Shown piece by piece: positions 43,567 to 54,604 of a stretch of 64,000 nt of DNA. The position numbers and the translations under genes were made by a program. The notes beneath the pieces are model-generated. The model ran no database searches. It saw only the letters and a list, made by a program, of their open reading frames with translations, and had not been told where the DNA came from. The DNA lies in contig CAMWKB010000002.1 in NCBI GenBank assembly GCA_947174705.1, positions 1 to 64,000 of the forward strand, written 5' to 3'. This DNA comes from an uncultured Lachnospiraceae bacterium (GTDB lineage: Bacteria; Bacillota; Clostridia; Lachnospirales; Lachnospiraceae). Position 1 is the first letter of the stretch. Each line of letters starts with the position of its first letter.

Positions 43567-43575
43567 TTCCCGGAC

Positions 43576-46440
43576 TCATCCCTGTATTCTCGCTTTCTCC
43601 AACATCTTTTTAACATATATTCCCGTATAAGAGTTGGGATTTTCCGCTATCTGCTCGGGAGTGCCCTCCGCAATAACGGTTCCGCCGCCGTCTCCGCCCT
43701 CAGGCCCCAGATCAATAATATAGTCCGCAGCCTTTATCACATCCAGATTATGCTCTATTACCACTACCGAATTACCGCCGTCGGAGAGTTTATGGAGGAT
43801 ATTAACCAATTTATGGACATCTGCAAAATGCAGGCCTGTTGTCGGCTCGTCCAGAATATAAATCGTTTTACCGGTGCTGCGCCTGCTAAGCTCAGTTGCC
43901 AGCTTAATACGCTGTGCTTCACCGCCTGACAATGTGGTAGACGGCTGCCCAAGCTTCACATAAGAAAGTCCCACATCATACAGCGTTTCAATCTTTCTGC
44001 GGACAGAGGGAACGTTCTCAAAGAAAGGCACCGCCTCTTCAACAGTCATATCCAGTACATCGTATATATTCTTTCCCTTATATTTAACTTCCAGCGTCTC
44101 CCTATTGTAACGCTTGCCGCCACAGACCTCGCAGGGCACATACACATCCGGCAAAAAGTGCATTTCTATTTTAATTATACCGTCGCCGCTGCATGCCTCA
44201 CATCTTCCGCCTTTTACATTGAAACTGAATCTTCCTTTTCCATAGCCCCTTGCTTTTGCATCGGGCGTAGCTGCAAACAAATCCCTTATATGATCAAATA
44301 CGCCTGTATAAGTGGCTGGATTGGAGCGCGGCGTTCTGCCTATAGGGGACTGGTCTATGTTGATTACTTTATCAAGCTGCTCTATTCCTAAAATATTCTG
44401 ATGCTTCCCCGGTATGGTTCTTGCCCTATTTAAATCCCTGGCCAGACGTTTGTACAGTATTTCGTTTATTAATGAACTTTTACCCGAACCGGATACTCCG
44501 GTGACGCAGGTAAATACACTCAAAGGAATCTTGACATTAACTTTTTTCAGATTATTCTCTTCAGCACCCTTAACCGTCAAAAATCCATTAGGTTTTCTTC
44601 TTGTGTCCGGCACCGGTATCTGTAGCTTACCGCTTAGGTATTGACCTGTTATGGAGGCCTCTGTCTGCATGATTTCCTCAGCCGTCCCCTGTGCAACTAC
44701 TTCTCCGCCATGCGAACCCGCTCCCGGACCGATATCCACAATATGGTCCGCCGCAAACATGGTATCCTCATCATGCTCTACCACAACCAGCGTATTTCCC
44801 ATATCCTTTAAATTCTTAAGCGCCGCTATCAGTTTGTTGTTATCCCTCTGGTGCAGGCCTATACTCGGCTCGTCCAAAATATAGCAGACTCCGACAAGCC
44901 CCGAGCCAATCTGGGTTGCAAGACGGATTCGCTGTGCCTCTCCTCCGGATAATGAAGCCGTAGCTCTTGACAGCGCAAGGTAATCAAGACCCACTTCTAT
45001 TAAAAATCCAACTCTCGCCCTTATTTCTTTTAAAATCTGTTTACCAATCAGCTCCTGTTGTCTTGTAAGATTCATGTTTCCTACAAATTCATGTAAAACC
45101 TTAATTGACATGGATGTCACTTCATAAATATTCTTATCGCAGACAGTTACCGCTAACGACTCTTTCTTAAGACGCATTCCTTTACACTCCCTGCAGGGGG
45201 TTATCCTCATAAAAGACTCGTACTCCTGCTTACTGATTTCAGACGCAGTTTCCCTATATCGCCTCTCAACACTTTTAATCAGACCTTCAAATGCTATCGG
45301 ATATACGCCTTCGCCGCGCTGCCCCTTATAATGTACATTTACCTTCTTTCCGCCGGTCCCATGAATAAGTATCTCCTGTACCTCATCAGACAGCTCCCCA
45401 AACGGTGTCTCAAGAGAGAACTTATATTCATTGGCCAGCGCCTGCAAAATGGCATTGGTAAAGCTTCCTTCGCTTCCGCTCGACTGCCACCCCATAACGA
45501 CAATCGCGCCATCCTTTATACTCATGCTCTTATCAGGAATCATTAAGTCAACATCAAATTCCATCTTGTATCCCAGACCGAAACATTCAGGGCAGGCACC
45601 AAAAGGATTATTAAAAGAGAAACTCCTCGGCTCTATTTCGCCCACACTGACTCCACAGTCAGGACACGAAAAGCTCTCACTGAATGTAATCGGTTCTCCG
45701 TCTATTACGTCCAGAATCATTAATCCATTTGCAAGACTTAGTACATTTTCTATGGAATCGGTTAAACGTCTCTCTATACCTTCTTTTACGACAAGCCTGT
45801 CCACAACTATTTCTATATTATGCTTAATGTTTTTTTCTAACTTAATCTCTTCCGACAATTCATATAGATTACCGTCTACCCTGACCCTCACATAGCCGCT
45901 TTTCTTTGCTCTGTCAAATACCTTGGCATGCTCGCCTTTGCGTCCTCTGACTACCGGTGCAAGGAGCTGTATCTTCGTACCCTGAGGCAGGGCAAGAATC
46001 TGGTCCACCATCTGATCCACGGTCTGTCTCTTAATCTCCTTGCCACACTCAGGACAATGCGGAACTCCGATTCTGGCGTAAAGCAGGCGAAAGTAATCAT
46101 AGATTTCCGTAACCGTACCTACCGTAGAACGCGGGTTACGGTTAGTGGATTTCTGGTCTATGGATATCGCCGGGGAAAGTCCTTCGATTTTTTCAACATT
46201 AGGCTTCTCCATCTGCCCAAGGAACTGCCTTGCATATGATGAAAGCGACTCCATGTACCTTCTCTGGCCTTCCGCATAAATAGTATCAAATGCAAGAGAA
46301 GATTTTCCCGAGCCCGAAAGTCCCGTCAAAACCACAAATTCGTTTCTCGGTATATCCACATCAAGATTTTTAAGATTATGTTCATTTGCACCCCGGATTT
46401 TAATGTATTCTTTGGGACGCATTTTTATCGTTTCTGCCAT
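43576..46440 (-). CDS. uvrA: Excinuclease ABC subunit A
   Basis: 954 residues. Damage-recognition ATPase of nucleotide excision repair. Two ABC modules: Walker [13 protein letters not shown] near residue 38 and [13 protein letters not shown] near 650, signature [15 protein letters not shown] and [15 protein letters not shown]. Zinc motifs [19 protein letters not shown]...CPECFG, and CEACSGDG...CEVCGGKR are complete. It lies 53 bases after uvrB. Confidence 0.98.
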   Translation of the reverse strand: MAETIKMRPKEYIKIRGANEHNLKNLDVDIPRNEFVVLTGLSGSGKSSLAFDTIYAEGQRRYMESLSSYARQFLGQMEKPNVEKIEGLSPAISIDQKSTNRNPRSTVGTVTEIYDYFRLLYARIGVPHCPECGKEIKRQTVDQMVDQILALPQGTKIQLLAPVVRGRKGEHAKVFDRAKKSGYVRVRVDGNLYELSEEIKLEKNIKHNIEIVVDRLVVKEGIERRLTDSIENVLSLANGLMILDVIDGEPITFSESFSCPDCGVSVGEIEPRSFSFNNPFGACPECFGLGYKMEFDVDLMIPDKSMSIKDGAIVVMGWQSSGSEGSFTNAILQALANEYKFSLETPFGELSDEVQEILIHGTGGKKVNVHYKGQRGEGVYPIAFEGLIKSVERRYRETASEISKQEYESFMRITPCRECKGMRLKKESLAVTVCDKNIYEVTSMSIKVLHEFVGNMNLTRQQELIGKQILKEIRARVGFLIEVGLDYLALSRATASLSGGEAQRIRLATQIGSGLVGVCYILDEPSIGLHQRDNNKLIAALKNLKDMGNTLVVVEHDEDTMFAADHIVDIGPGAGSHGGEVVAQGTAEEIMQTEASITGQYLSGKLQIPVPDTRRKPNGFLTVKGAEENNLKKVNVKIPLSVFTCVTGVSGSGKSSLINEILYKRLARDLNRARTIPGKHQNILGIEQLDKVINIDQSPIGRTPRSNPATYTGVFDHIRDLFAATPDAKARGYGKGRFSFNVKGGRCEACSGDGIIKIEMHFLPDVYVPCEVCGGKRYNRETLEVKYKGKNIYDVLDMTVEEAVPFFENVPSVRRKIETLYDVGLSYVKLGQPSTTLSGGEAQRIKLATELSRRSTGKTIYILDEPTTGLHFADVHKLVNILHKLSDGGNSVVVIEHNLDVIKAADYIIDLGPEGGDGGGTVIAEGTPEQIAENPNSYTGIYVKKMLEKARIQG

Positions 46441-46493
46441 TTTGTAATTACCATGCCTTTCGTTTATTGTACAAAGCCACGAGCCTAAGCTGG

Positions 46494-48485
46494 TTATTGA
46501 TTATCCATATCGCGAAGCAATTTCTTCAAATCAACCATCTTATCACGAAGCTCTGCAGCGGCTTCGAAGTTTAAGTCCGCAGCAGCTTTCTTCATCTTCT
46601 TTTCCACATCCTTAATAAGCTTCTCCAGTTCCTTCCTGTCCATAGATTCAGGATCTTTCTCAAAGCGCAGCTCTTCCTTGGCAATTACCTTGGAAATGCT
46701 GATCAAATCCCTGACAGCCTTCTTAATTGTCTGTGGCGTAATGCCGTGTTCTTCGTTATATTTCTGCTGTAATTCACGTCTTCTGTTAGTCTCGGATATA
46801 GCGTTTTTCATTGAATCCGTCATCTGGTCAGCATACATTATGACATGACCGTCAGAATTTCTCGCAGCCCGCCCTATTGTCTGGATAAGCGAAGTTTCCG
46901 AACGAAGAAAGCCTTCCTTATCAGCATCCAGAATAGCCACCAGCGAAATCTCCGGAATGTCCAGACCCTCTCTAAGAAGATTGATTCCTACGAGCACGTC
47001 AAAAACATCCAGACGCATATCCCTGATAATTTCCGCACGTTCCAGCGTATCAATATCTGAATGGAGATACTTCACACGGATTCCAACATCATTCATGTAT
47101 TGTGTCAAGTCCTCCGCCATACGCTTTGTAAGCGTTGTAACCAGCACTTTATTCTTATTCTCTACTTCTTTATTAATCTCAGATATCAGATCGTCAATCT
47201 GCCCCTCTACCGGACGCACATCCACTTCCGGGTCCAACAGTCCCGTCGGCCGGATAATCTGCTCAGTACGGAACAATTCATGTTCAGCCTCATAATCTGA
47301 CGGAGTTGCCGATACAAACAGCATCTGGTCTATATGCTGTTCAAACTCTTCAAAATTAAGCGGCCTGTTATCCAACGCTGAAGGCAGCCGGAAACCGTAG
47401 TCTACAAGTGTAGTCTTTCTTGAACGGTCTCCTGCATACATACCGCGTACCTGCGGAATTGTCATATGAGATTCATCTATTATTATCAGATACTCACCCT
47501 TGAAGTAATCCATTAAGGTAAAAGGCGTTGCCCCCTGAGGCATATTATTAAGATGCCTTGAATAATTCTCAATTCCCGAACAAAAACCGGTCTCACGAAG
47601 CATCTCAATATCAAAATTCGTCCGCTCAGCAATTCGCTGTGCCTCTAACAGCTTATCCTCACCCTTAAAATATTTTACCCGTTCTTCCATTTCTTTTTCA
47701 ATATTTTTACAGGCAAGATTAATCTTCTCCTGTGGAACAACATAGTGAGATGCCGGAAAAATCGCAATATGTTCCAGTGTAGCATGAACTTGTCCGGTTA
47801 AAGGGTCTGTCTGCGCAATGCGTTCAATCTCATCCCCGAAAAATTCAACCCTTATCAGATAGTCGCCGCCCTCTGCCGGATATATTTCCAGTACGTCCCC
47901 TCTCACGCGAAAGCAGCCGCGGTCCAAGTCCATATCATTTCTGGTATATTGTATGTCAATCAATCCCCGGATTACCTGATCCCTGTCCTTTATCATTCCC
48001 GGACGCAGGGATACTATCATTTCCTCATAATCATCCGGACTTCCAAGTCCATAAATACATGAAACGCTCGCAATTACGACTACATCTTTACGCTCTGTAA
48101 GAGAGGCTGTTGCGGAAAGCCTCAGCTTATCAATTTCGTCATTAACTGAGGAATCCTTGGCAATATAAGTATCGGTGGAAGGTACATATGCTTCCGGTTG
48201 ATAATAATCATAGTAGGAGACAAAGTATTCTACCGCATTCTCCGGAAAAAATTCCTTGAACTCACCGTAAAGCTGTGCCGCCAGCGTTTTATTATGGGCA
48301 ATGACTAATGTCGGCTTATTCAGTTGTTGAATTATATTGGCCATCGTAAATGTTTTACCGGAACCGGTGACTCCAAGTAAAGTCTGGAACTGGTTACCTG
48401 CCTGAAAGCCTTTTACCAATGCATCTATAGCCTGCGGCTGGTCGCCGGTAGGCTGATAAGGGGCATGTAGTTTGAATTCTGACAT
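46494..48485 (-). CDS. uvrB: Excinuclease ABC subunit B
   Basis: 663 residues. Helicase-like subunit that verifies lesions and recruits UvrC. Walker [13 protein letters not shown], beta-hairpin [18 protein letters not shown], the motor motifs and a C-terminal UVR domain (about 625-660, [20 protein letters not shown]) are present. The start is the ATG after AGAGAGG; 15 further in-frame codons upstream have no site. It heads the uvrB-uvrA pair. Confidence 0.98.
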   Translation of the reverse strand: MSEFKLHAPYQPTGDQPQAIDALVKGFQAGNQFQTLLGVTGSGKTFTMANIIQQLNKPTLVIAHNKTLAAQLYGEFKEFFPENAVEYFVSYYDYYQPEAYVPSTDTYIAKDSSVNDEIDKLRLSATASLTERKDVVVIASVSCIYGLGSPDDYEEMIVSLRPGMIKDRDQVIRGLIDIQYTRNDMDLDRGCFRVRGDVLEIYPAEGGDYLIRVEFFGDEIERIAQTDPLTGQVHATLEHIAIFPASHYVVPQEKINLACKNIEKEMEERVKYFKGEDKLLEAQRIAERTNFDIEMLRETGFCSGIENYSRHLNNMPQGATPFTLMDYFKGEYLIIIDESHMTIPQVRGMYAGDRSRKTTLVDYGFRLPSALDNRPLNFEEFEQHIDQMLFVSATPSDYEAEHELFRTEQIIRPTGLLDPEVDVRPVEGQIDDLISEINKEVENKNKVLVTTLTKRMAEDLTQYMNDVGIRVKYLHSDIDTLERAEIIRDMRLDVFDVLVGINLLREGLDIPEISLVAILDADKEGFLRSETSLIQTIGRAARNSDGHVIMYADQMTDSMKNAISETNRRRELQQKYNEEHGITPQTIKKAVRDLISISKVIAKEELRFEKDPESMDRKELEKLIKDVEKKMKKAAADLNFEAAAELRDKMVDLKKLLRDMDNQ

Positions 48486-48643
48486 GTGAAAAACCTCTCT
48501 TAGTTGTCTCAATAATAAATGTTTTACCAAATTACATATACTTAATCACATCTTCCATATTGTATCACATATATTTTAAAATGTATATATCCAAACCGAA
48601 CTTTTGTTCTGTTTTTCCCACTAACGGGCAGATTCTGAACCTG

Positions 48644-48672
48644 CAAAAAAACAGCCGGCCGAAGCCGACTGT
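48644..48672 (-). terminator. Terminator after the subtilisin gene
   Basis: Minus strand ACAGTCGGC-TTCG-GCCGGCTGT followed by seven T: a stable UUCG-type tetraloop stem just after the stop codon. Confidence 0.93.
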
Positions 48673-48677
48673 TTTTG

Positions 48678-51600
48678 TTATTTATAGTATCTGACCTTTC
48701 CATCTTTAAAGCGTGCAGCATAAACGGTCTTTTTCGCCGTTAGACCTGAACCATCCCGTAGTTTCACGCTAACTGTCATTGTCTGTAATTCATTCGTGTA
48801 TAAAAACATACTAGATGATGGTTTAGTTGTAGTCACTTTACCAGGAATCGGATAAAGATAATAACAACCATCCGCCTCGCTATACTCCTTGTTGAGTCCT
48901 GGATTCTTTCCACCAGACACTGTAACCGTGAAGTAAGGGGGCACATAATTGTACGGATCCGTTGGATCAGCCGGCGTCGCAACCACTACCAAATCGTTAA
49001 CATTGATTTTCTTGAATAACCGCGTAACTTTGAAAGTATACTCATTAGAGATCACACCGCTGCCATCCGCCGCAGACGCTGTGATAATGGCTTCGGAACC
49101 CACACTGGCCTTTTTGTTGGCAGTTACTTTTCCGTTTTTATCCACAGTTAATATAGCTTTATTACTGCTGGACCAAGTAACCTTTTTATCTGTAGGTGTG
49201 CCATAGTTACTGCCACATTTAGCAGACAGTTTTATGCTTTTGCCCTGCGCGATACATCCAATATAACCGTTACTCGAATCACTATAATCTCCATAACTAT
49301 CCGTAGTTCCTATGGTTATTTTTGACATAGGTATATTAACTTTCACTGTGCATGTTGCTTTCTTATTACTGCCATCGGTAGCGGTACAAGTAATAGTAGC
49401 CTTGCCGGGCGCCTTTGCGGTGATATTACCATTTGCATCTACGCTGGCTATAGAAGGTGCGCTACTTGTCCACGCAATCAAGGTATTGTCTACACCAGAC
49501 TTACCCTCTACTTTAGCAGTCAGCTTTCCTGTAAGAGGTGTGTTAGCACTCGCTTTTTTACTAAAGAGCACCATACTCTTAGCGGATAGCGTAATCTTTG
49601 TAATCTCTCCTGATACTATGGTAACCGTATAAGAATTAGAAATGGCTTTGCCACTGTCAACGGCCACAGCCGTCACGGTACAAGTTCCTGATGCACCCGC
49701 TTTTGCGGTCACCTTGCCATTTGCTACAGTTACCTTATCATTGCCTTCCACCTTCCATGTGAGCTTCTTGTTGGAGGCGTTTGCCGGTTTAACTGTCGCT
49801 TGAAGCGTAATCGCTTTCCCAACAGCCACTTTATTCGGACCACTTAAAGTAATACTTGTGACAAGCTGATTTACAGTCACATTACAGGATGCGCTCTTAT
49901 TGTAACCATCGTTGGAGATTGCTTTAATTACGGCTTTACCCGGAGCAAGGGCGGTAATGACACCATTATTGACGGTGGCCACCTTAGTGTTACTGCTGGA
50001 CCAAATCACATCGTCAGCGCCAGGCTCGGAACCATTCTGCGTGGTCACTTTGAGGAAAGATTTCATATCCAGAGTTTTACCCGTATCCAAATTCTGCGCT
50101 TTTACAGTTTTTCCCTGTTTATCCTGAAATGCAATTTTCTTGATGGTTGCACCACCAATCACTTGAAGCTCATAAGTTTCCGCAACACCATTAAAAGTCT
50201 TACCGTCTGCTCCCACAGCTGTGGCAGTAACAGTGTACGTCCCGGTAGAAGTACTAGCCTTCGTTTTTACAGTGCCATTTGAAACGGAAATCCCTGCTGC
50301 CTTCGCCTTATTATCCACAGACCAATTCACTTTTGTAGAAACCGAATAAGCAGGCGTGACATCAGCCGTTAATGCCAGGCTCTTGCCGGGGGCAACACGA
50401 GAGATTCCTGTTTTGGAATTCAATTTCACTCCAGAAGGAATCGGTGTTAAAGTGCATGCCTTAGAAGCAACCTTACTCACCTTACCCGTGACCGGATTCA
50501 GGGCGACAGCCTTTATGGTCACCTTCTTCGCACCCGTTAGTGTAATCGATGCTCCTTCTGTATACTTTTTACCATTTATAAACTCACCGTTCTTATAGGT
50601 AGGATTCTTGCCATCTGTTGTGTACCAGATTTCTACACCTACAGCAGTTTTTGTAGAAAGTGTGGCAGTTACGCTCTCTAGCGTATAAGTCGTACCGGTT
50701 TTAGGTTTTTCCTTGATTGCAATAACCGGAGCATCCGGTGCGGTCATATCCGATGCAATTTTCAATGCACCCGGCAGCCATGTGGTACCTGCTCCCATAC
50801 CGGAACTGGAGCTCTTAGTAGTGGAAGACTTCATTGCAGAGAGAAGCGCATCCACTCTGGCCTTACCTGTTTTTTTACGAATCGATTCATTGGCTGAAAG
50901 AATTACTGCCGCCGTACCTGCAGCTGCAGGGGATGCCTGACTGGTGCCACTCATATAACCATAACCGCTGGGAACCGTAGAGTAAATATGCACTCCCGGG
51001 AAAGACAGCTTCACATTACTTCCATAGTTGGAAAAAGAAGCTCTTGCACTGTTCTGATCCACCGCACCCACGGAAATCGCACCACTGTAGGATGCCGGAA
51101 AGCTATAGGCGTTTGTATCTTCATTGCCTGCAGACGCAAAGACCGCTACACCTCTATTATATGCATTTTTGACTACTTTCTCATAGTCGCCGCTATACAT
51201 AGGGCCACCTAAGCTCATATTAATGATATGGTTACCGTCCGCCACAGCAGCATTAATGGCCCTCATGACATCTGCATTGTCTGCGCCTGCGTTCGCTGAA
51301 GGAAATACACAATAGCCCCTAACCTGAGCATCCGGTGCGATTCCTACACCGCCTTTGCTGTTATCATCTGCTGCAATGATACCTGCCACATGAGTGCCGT
51401 GGGTAGCGTTGTCGTTGTTATACTCTGTGCCGGCTGCCCCGTTAACAAAATTTTTTCCCGCAACAGCATTTGCTGATAAATCCTCATGGTTTCTCTGTAA
51501 CCCTGTATCAATCACGGCTACTTTCACATCCTGACCTTTATAACCCGCCGCCCAAGCATAGCTGGTACCTATGTAGTCATGCTGCCACTGTATGCCAAGG

Positions 51601-52517
51601 CTGGGATCACTAGGTCCTGCCACTGCATTAATTTCGTTCATATCACTGGTGAGATAGTTATAATAGTTAGGCCATACAACGGGCAGCTTGGTATCGGGAT
51701 CTGCTGCGGCAGCCACTGCCAAGGCTACTGTAGCTTTTTTAGGCAGGTTGATTACGGCTACTCCATAAGAGTAGCTGTCTAAATCGCCACCAAAAGCCGC
51801 AGCCACCTGCTCAGCTTCTTCTGTCGTCTCAGCCAGATACACCACCTCGCCAAGTTCGTAAATTCCCTCTGCATCTGGATATTCGTCAACATTTTGGGCA
51901 TATATACTTACTATGTCGCCCACATGCGCAGCCAATACCTTTTTATCTGCCATCTGCGTCGAGGACAATGTATAGCTATCACCTAATCCGGGGAAAATCG
52001 CAAAAGCATCTTCCTCAGAATCTTCTGCCTCAAAGTCCTCTTCTGGAAGTGTATTCTCTGATATTGTATCTTCTGATATGGTATCTTCGGAATCTTCTGC
52101 CTCTTCTAAAGCAGGATCATTCACATCAGAATCTTCTGTTTCTTCCGAAGAATCCTTCGTTTCCTCTGAAGGAGCTTCTATTTCCTCCGAGGAATCTTTG
52201 ATTTCCTCCGAAGTATCTTTGATTTCCTCTTCCGCAGTTCCAGTTTCTCCAGAAGATTCCCCATCTTTGTCTTTCTCCGTCTCGGAAGACTGTTCGGGAT
52301 TTTGTACTTCTTCTGACTCTTTGTCTATTTTTTCTTCTGAAGGCAGCTCGGATGTCCCTGCATCCTCACTTTCCTCAGAAGACTCGTCGTCAGGTGCTTC
52401 AACGAACTGTTCCTCAAGAACAGGTTCTGACGCCGAAGTTGCCAACGCTTCAATTCCCGTTGTATTGAACAACAGTGAGCCGGCCAGCAATAATGACAGT
52501 ATCTTTGTTTTTTTCAT
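48678..52517 (-). CDS. Secreted subtilisin-like serine protease with Ig-like repeats
   Basis: 1279 residues. Signal peptide (1-27), then an acidic Ser/Glu-rich stretch (about 33-172) of repeated SSEE/DTSEE units, a propeptide-like region (about 180-290) containing LDSYSYGVA, and the S8 domain (about 305-590). The catalytic triad is intact: Asp337 (VIDTGL), His373 (HGTHVAG), Ser526 (MSGTSQASP), with Asn465 for the oxyanion hole. The C-terminal half holds a chitobiase-like YTTDGKNPTY segment (about 610-690) and about five bacterial Ig-like group 2 repeats (WSSSNTKVATV, WTSSAPSIASV and similar). No LPXTG anchor or S-layer domain is visible. Probably extracellular or loosely wall-bound. It lies 45 bases after the propeptide-like lipoprotein gene. 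Confidence 0.92.
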   Translation of the reverse strand: MKKTKILSLLLAGSLLFNTTGIEALATSASEPVLEEQFVEAPDDESSEESEDAGTSELPSEEKIDKESEEVQNPEQSSETEKDKDGESSGETGTAEEEIKDTSEEIKDSSEEIEAPSEETKDSSEETEDSDVNDPALEEAEDSEDTISEDTISENTLPEEDFEAEDSEEDAFAIFPGLGDSYTLSSTQMADKKVLAAHVGDIVSIYAQNVDEYPDAEGIYELGEVVYLAETTEEAEQVAAAFGGDLDSYSYGVAVINLPKKATVALAVAAAADPDTKLPVVWPNYYNYLTSDMNEINAVAGPSDPSLGIQWQHDYIGTSYAWAAGYKGQDVKVAVIDTGLQRNHEDLSANAVAGKNFVNGAAGTEYNNDNATHGTHVAGIIAADDNSKGGVGIAPDAQVRGYCVFPSANAGADNADVMRAINAAVADGNHIINMSLGGPMYSGDYEKVVKNAYNRGVAVFASAGNEDTNAYSFPASYSGAISVGAVDQNSARASFSNYGSNVKLSFPGVHIYSTVPSGYGYMSGTSQASPAAAGTAAVILSANESIRKKTGKARVDALLSAMKSSTTKSSSSGMGAGTTWLPGALKIASDMTAPDAPVIAIKEKPKTGTTYTLESVTATLSTKTAVGVEIWYTTDGKNPTYKNGEFINGKKYTEGASITLTGAKKVTIKAVALNPVTGKVSKVASKACTLTPIPSGVKLNSKTGISRVAPGKSLALTADVTPAYSVSTKVNWSVDNKAKAAGISVSNGTVKTKASTSTGTYTVTATAVGADGKTFNGVAETYELQVIGGATIKKIAFQDKQGKTVKAQNLDTGKTLDMKSFLKVTTQNGSEPGADDVIWSSSNTKVATVNNGVITALAPGKAVIKAISNDGYNKSASCNVTVNQLVTSITLSGPNKVAVGKAITLQATVKPANASNKKLTWKVEGNDKVTVANGKVTAKAGASGTCTVTAVAVDSGKAISNSYTVTIVSGEITKITLSAKSMVLFSKKASANTPLTGKLTAKVEGKSGVDNTLIAWTSSAPSIASVDANGNITAKAPGKATITCTATDGSNKKATCTVKVNIPMSKITIGTTDSYGDYSDSSNGYIGCIAQGKSIKLSAKCGSNYGTPTDKKVTWSSSNKAILTVDKNGKVTANKKASVGSEAIITASAADGSGVISNEYTFKVTRLFKKINVNDLVVVATPADPTDPYNYVPPYFTVTVSGGKNPGLNKEYSEADGCYYLYPIPGKVTTTKPSSSMFLYTNELQTMTVSVKLRDGSGLTAKKTVYAARFKDGKVRYYK

Positions 52518-52562
52518 TTTTTCTCCCTTCTCTTTCTTTTTCTATCCTTTGCGGTCATGTGT

Positions 52563-52976
52563 TTACTGTTCCGTATGAAGTTTGTCTTTATAGTTAGGTG
52601 CCAATGTGGGATAATCATTTTCCTCTCCCATGCTGATGAGCTCCTGTACATCCTTGTCAGTTACATAGGTAGCTACTCCATAGGAATAACTATCAAGTTC
52701 AATGCCGTACAAATCAGCAATCTTCTCTGCCTCTTCCAGATCATCCGCCAAGGCGGTCAATCGTGTCGTTTCCTCAGATTCGTCTTCCGCAGAGTTTCCG
52801 TCAGAAGACGAGACCGTCTCGCTCTCAGAAATCGGGAGAACAATTAGCTCTCGTTCTGTATTATCACGTTCCAGCTCAGTTATTTCGACAAGTTCATGTT
52901 TTCTGCCGCAGCCACTGAGTCCTATTATTGAGATTAGAATGAGGCCAATTGTGACAGCAACTCTTTTTATTTTCAA
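52563..52976 (-). CDS. Lipoprotein related to the subtilisin propeptide
   Basis: About 137 residues. Probable TTG start five bases after GGAGGTG; a frame open further upstream (to 53039) lacks a site. The signal peptide ends in a lipobox (GLSGC, Cys23). After an acidic linker, residues 75-133 resemble the propeptide region of the protease encoded next: EEAEKIADLYGIELDSYSYG against EEAEQVAAAFGGDLDSYSYG, then a similarly spaced APNY against WPNY. It may inhibit, fold or tether the protease at the membrane. That role is inference; the sequence relation is plain. Confidence 0.8.
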   Translation of the reverse strand: MKIKRVAVTIGLILISIIGLSGCGRKHELVEITELERDNTERELIVLPISESETVSSSDGNSAEDESEETTRLTALADDLEEAEKIADLYGIELDSYSYGVATYVTDKDVQELISMGEENDYPTLAPNYKDKLHTEQ

Positions 52977-53171
52977 GTTTTCACCTCCCAGTGCAAATAA
53001 AAGTCTCAATATATAGTCTTGCAAGTGCTGACAACACACTTATTGACTAACACCAATAAATTTTATACAAATTCAAACTGCCTCCCTGCTGCTCAAGCCG
53101 CTCCGGCAAATCTTACTATTCCCGAGTTTGCGGATCAAATCTAATAAGCAACAGCTATATGTGTAATACAA

Positions 53172-53201
53172 ATTTTACAGCCATACAGTTCCTTTTGTCA
53201 A
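53172..53201 (-). promoter_or_regulatory. Promoter of the lipoprotein-subtilisin pair
   Basis: Minus strand perfect TTGACA (53196-53201), 18 bases, TAAAAT (53172-53177) with TG directly before it. It predicts a leader of about 190 bases before the TTG start; the leader holds no gene I can support. Confidence 0.7.
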
Positions 53202-53236
53202 TATGCACAATCATCAATAAAAACAATATTTTTCTG

Positions 53237-54568
53237 TTACTTCGCCATAATCCGCTTCACTTCCTCCACAGCACGTTCCAACTGGTTATCCACACCCTTA
53301 TCATAATACGCATCTGCATCGAACTCACATTCGATATCCGGCTCAATTCCAATATTATGAATATTATTTCCCTTAGGTGTATAATATGCGCTGACTGTAA
53401 GTTTAAGGGCGGTTCCGTCTGTAAGCGGCAGGATACGCTGTACTATGCCTTTTCCAAAAGTCTTGGTCCCAACCAGGGTTCCTTTGCCATAATCCTTAAC
53501 GGCGCCGGCAAGAATTTCAGATGCGCTGGCGGAATTGCCGTTTACCAATACAACTAACGGTATCTTTAATTCATTATCGCCATCGCAGCTGTATTCCGTC
53601 CGCTTGCCGGAGCGGTCCTCGGTATATACTATAAGTCCCTCGGGAAGAATCTGCCTAGCAATATCCACTACTACGGAAAGGCTTCCTCCCGGATTGCTGC
53701 GCAGGTCAAGTATCAGACCCTTTGCCTCATTTCCTTTTATAACTGACAGCGCTTCCACAAACTGGTCATAGGTCACCTCATCAAACTCCGTTATCTGAAT
53801 ATAGCCTATCCCATTGTCCTTCATTTCATATTTAACAGTCGGGGATTCTATCTGCTTTCTGACAACATCCATTTCCAGATAATCCTCTTCACCCTCTCTG
53901 TAAATCGTAAGATGTACGATTGTCCCTTCTTCTCCCTTAATCATTGCGACAATCTCTGATAATTCTAAACCTTGGGCAGGTTCTCCGTCTACCATATAAA
54001 TAATGTCGTTTTCACGAAGTCCTGCTTCCTGCGCAGGCGTATTCTCTATGACTCCGCTGATTTTGCCGTAGCCGGTTCTGCTGTCAATGCTCACATACGC
54101 ACCGATGCCGTAATATACGCCTTCCGTATCCCGCATCAGTTCTTCCCATTCTTCCTGTGTATAATAAACGGAATATGGGTCGCCTAAGGAATCCACCATT
54201 CCGGCGTACATTCCTTCTATCATGTTATCGGTATTAATATCTTCTTCGTTATAATAATACTCATCAATAACTTTCTCTATTGATTCTAACTTGGTAATCG
54301 AATCATCATTGACTACGTTCTGCGCGGATGCTCCCTCTGCGCTGGTCTGTTTACTTCCTCTCAAATGCAAAATATCAGCGACTTTGACACCTGCATAAAC
54401 ACTGCCTGCCACAAGTACACTGATTACAATTCCGGTAAGCATACCGACAAGAAACATTCCCTTAGTCTGATGCTGTTCCTGTTTCGAGCTATCTGGATAC
54501 AAATTATTTTCAGCTCCCTGATTCATTCCACTATTATTACTACTATATCCATAATTATCCAAAATCAT
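53237..54568 (-). CDS. ctpA: S41-family C-terminal processing peptidase
   Basis: 443 residues. Cytosolic N-terminus, one membrane helix (about 37-62), then a PDZ domain (about 140-225, GIGAYVSIDS...ENDIIYMVDGEPAQG) and the S41 domain with the catalytic Ser in NGNSASASEIL and Lys in TKTFGKGIVQ. It probably degrades or processes wall-associated proteins. It lies 36 bases after the M23 gene in the ftsE-ftsX-M23-ctp order common in Firmicutes, so it may control the FtsEX-dependent hydrolase. Confidence 0.92.
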   Translation of the reverse strand: MILDNYGYSSNNSGMNQGAENNLYPDSSKQEQHQTKGMFLVGMLTGIVISVLVAGSVYAGVKVADILHLRGSKQTSAEGASAQNVVNDDSITKLESIEKVIDEYYYNEEDINTDNMIEGMYAGMVDSLGDPYSVYYTQEEWEELMRDTEGVYYGIGAYVSIDSRTGYGKISGVIENTPAQEAGLRENDIIYMVDGEPAQGLELSEIVAMIKGEEGTIVHLTIYREGEEDYLEMDVVRKQIESPTVKYEMKDNGIGYIQITEFDEVTYDQFVEALSVIKGNEAKGLILDLRSNPGGSLSVVVDIARQILPEGLIVYTEDRSGKRTEYSCDGDNELKIPLVVLVNGNSASASEILAGAVKDYGKGTLVGTKTFGKGIVQRILPLTDGTALKLTVSAYYTPKGNNIHNIGIEPDIECEFDADAYYDKGVDNQLERAVEEVKRIMAK

Positions 54569-54604
54569 TCATCTCCATTGACATCTATTTCAACTTATAA
54601 AGCT

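Larger units (their letters stand above)
43260..43575. other. Regulatory region between uvrA and mbl
   Basis: 316 bases with no long gene. In transcription order on the minus strand: uvrA terminator (43521-43566), sigma-28 promoter (43482-43508), a compact terminator (43421-43459), sigma-A promoter (43369-43396), then mbl. A 25-codon frame starting at 43469 lacks a ribosome site. Confidence 0.7.

Noticed and set aside
51990-52430. CRISPR-like repeats
   Set aside because: The repetition is codon-level Ser/Glu low complexity inside a reading frame, without uniform repeats or spacers.
52078-52578. 166-codon serine-rich open frame on the plus strand
   Set aside because: It is the mirror of the acidic Ser/Glu repeat of the subtilisin gene; the strong coding signal is on the other strand.
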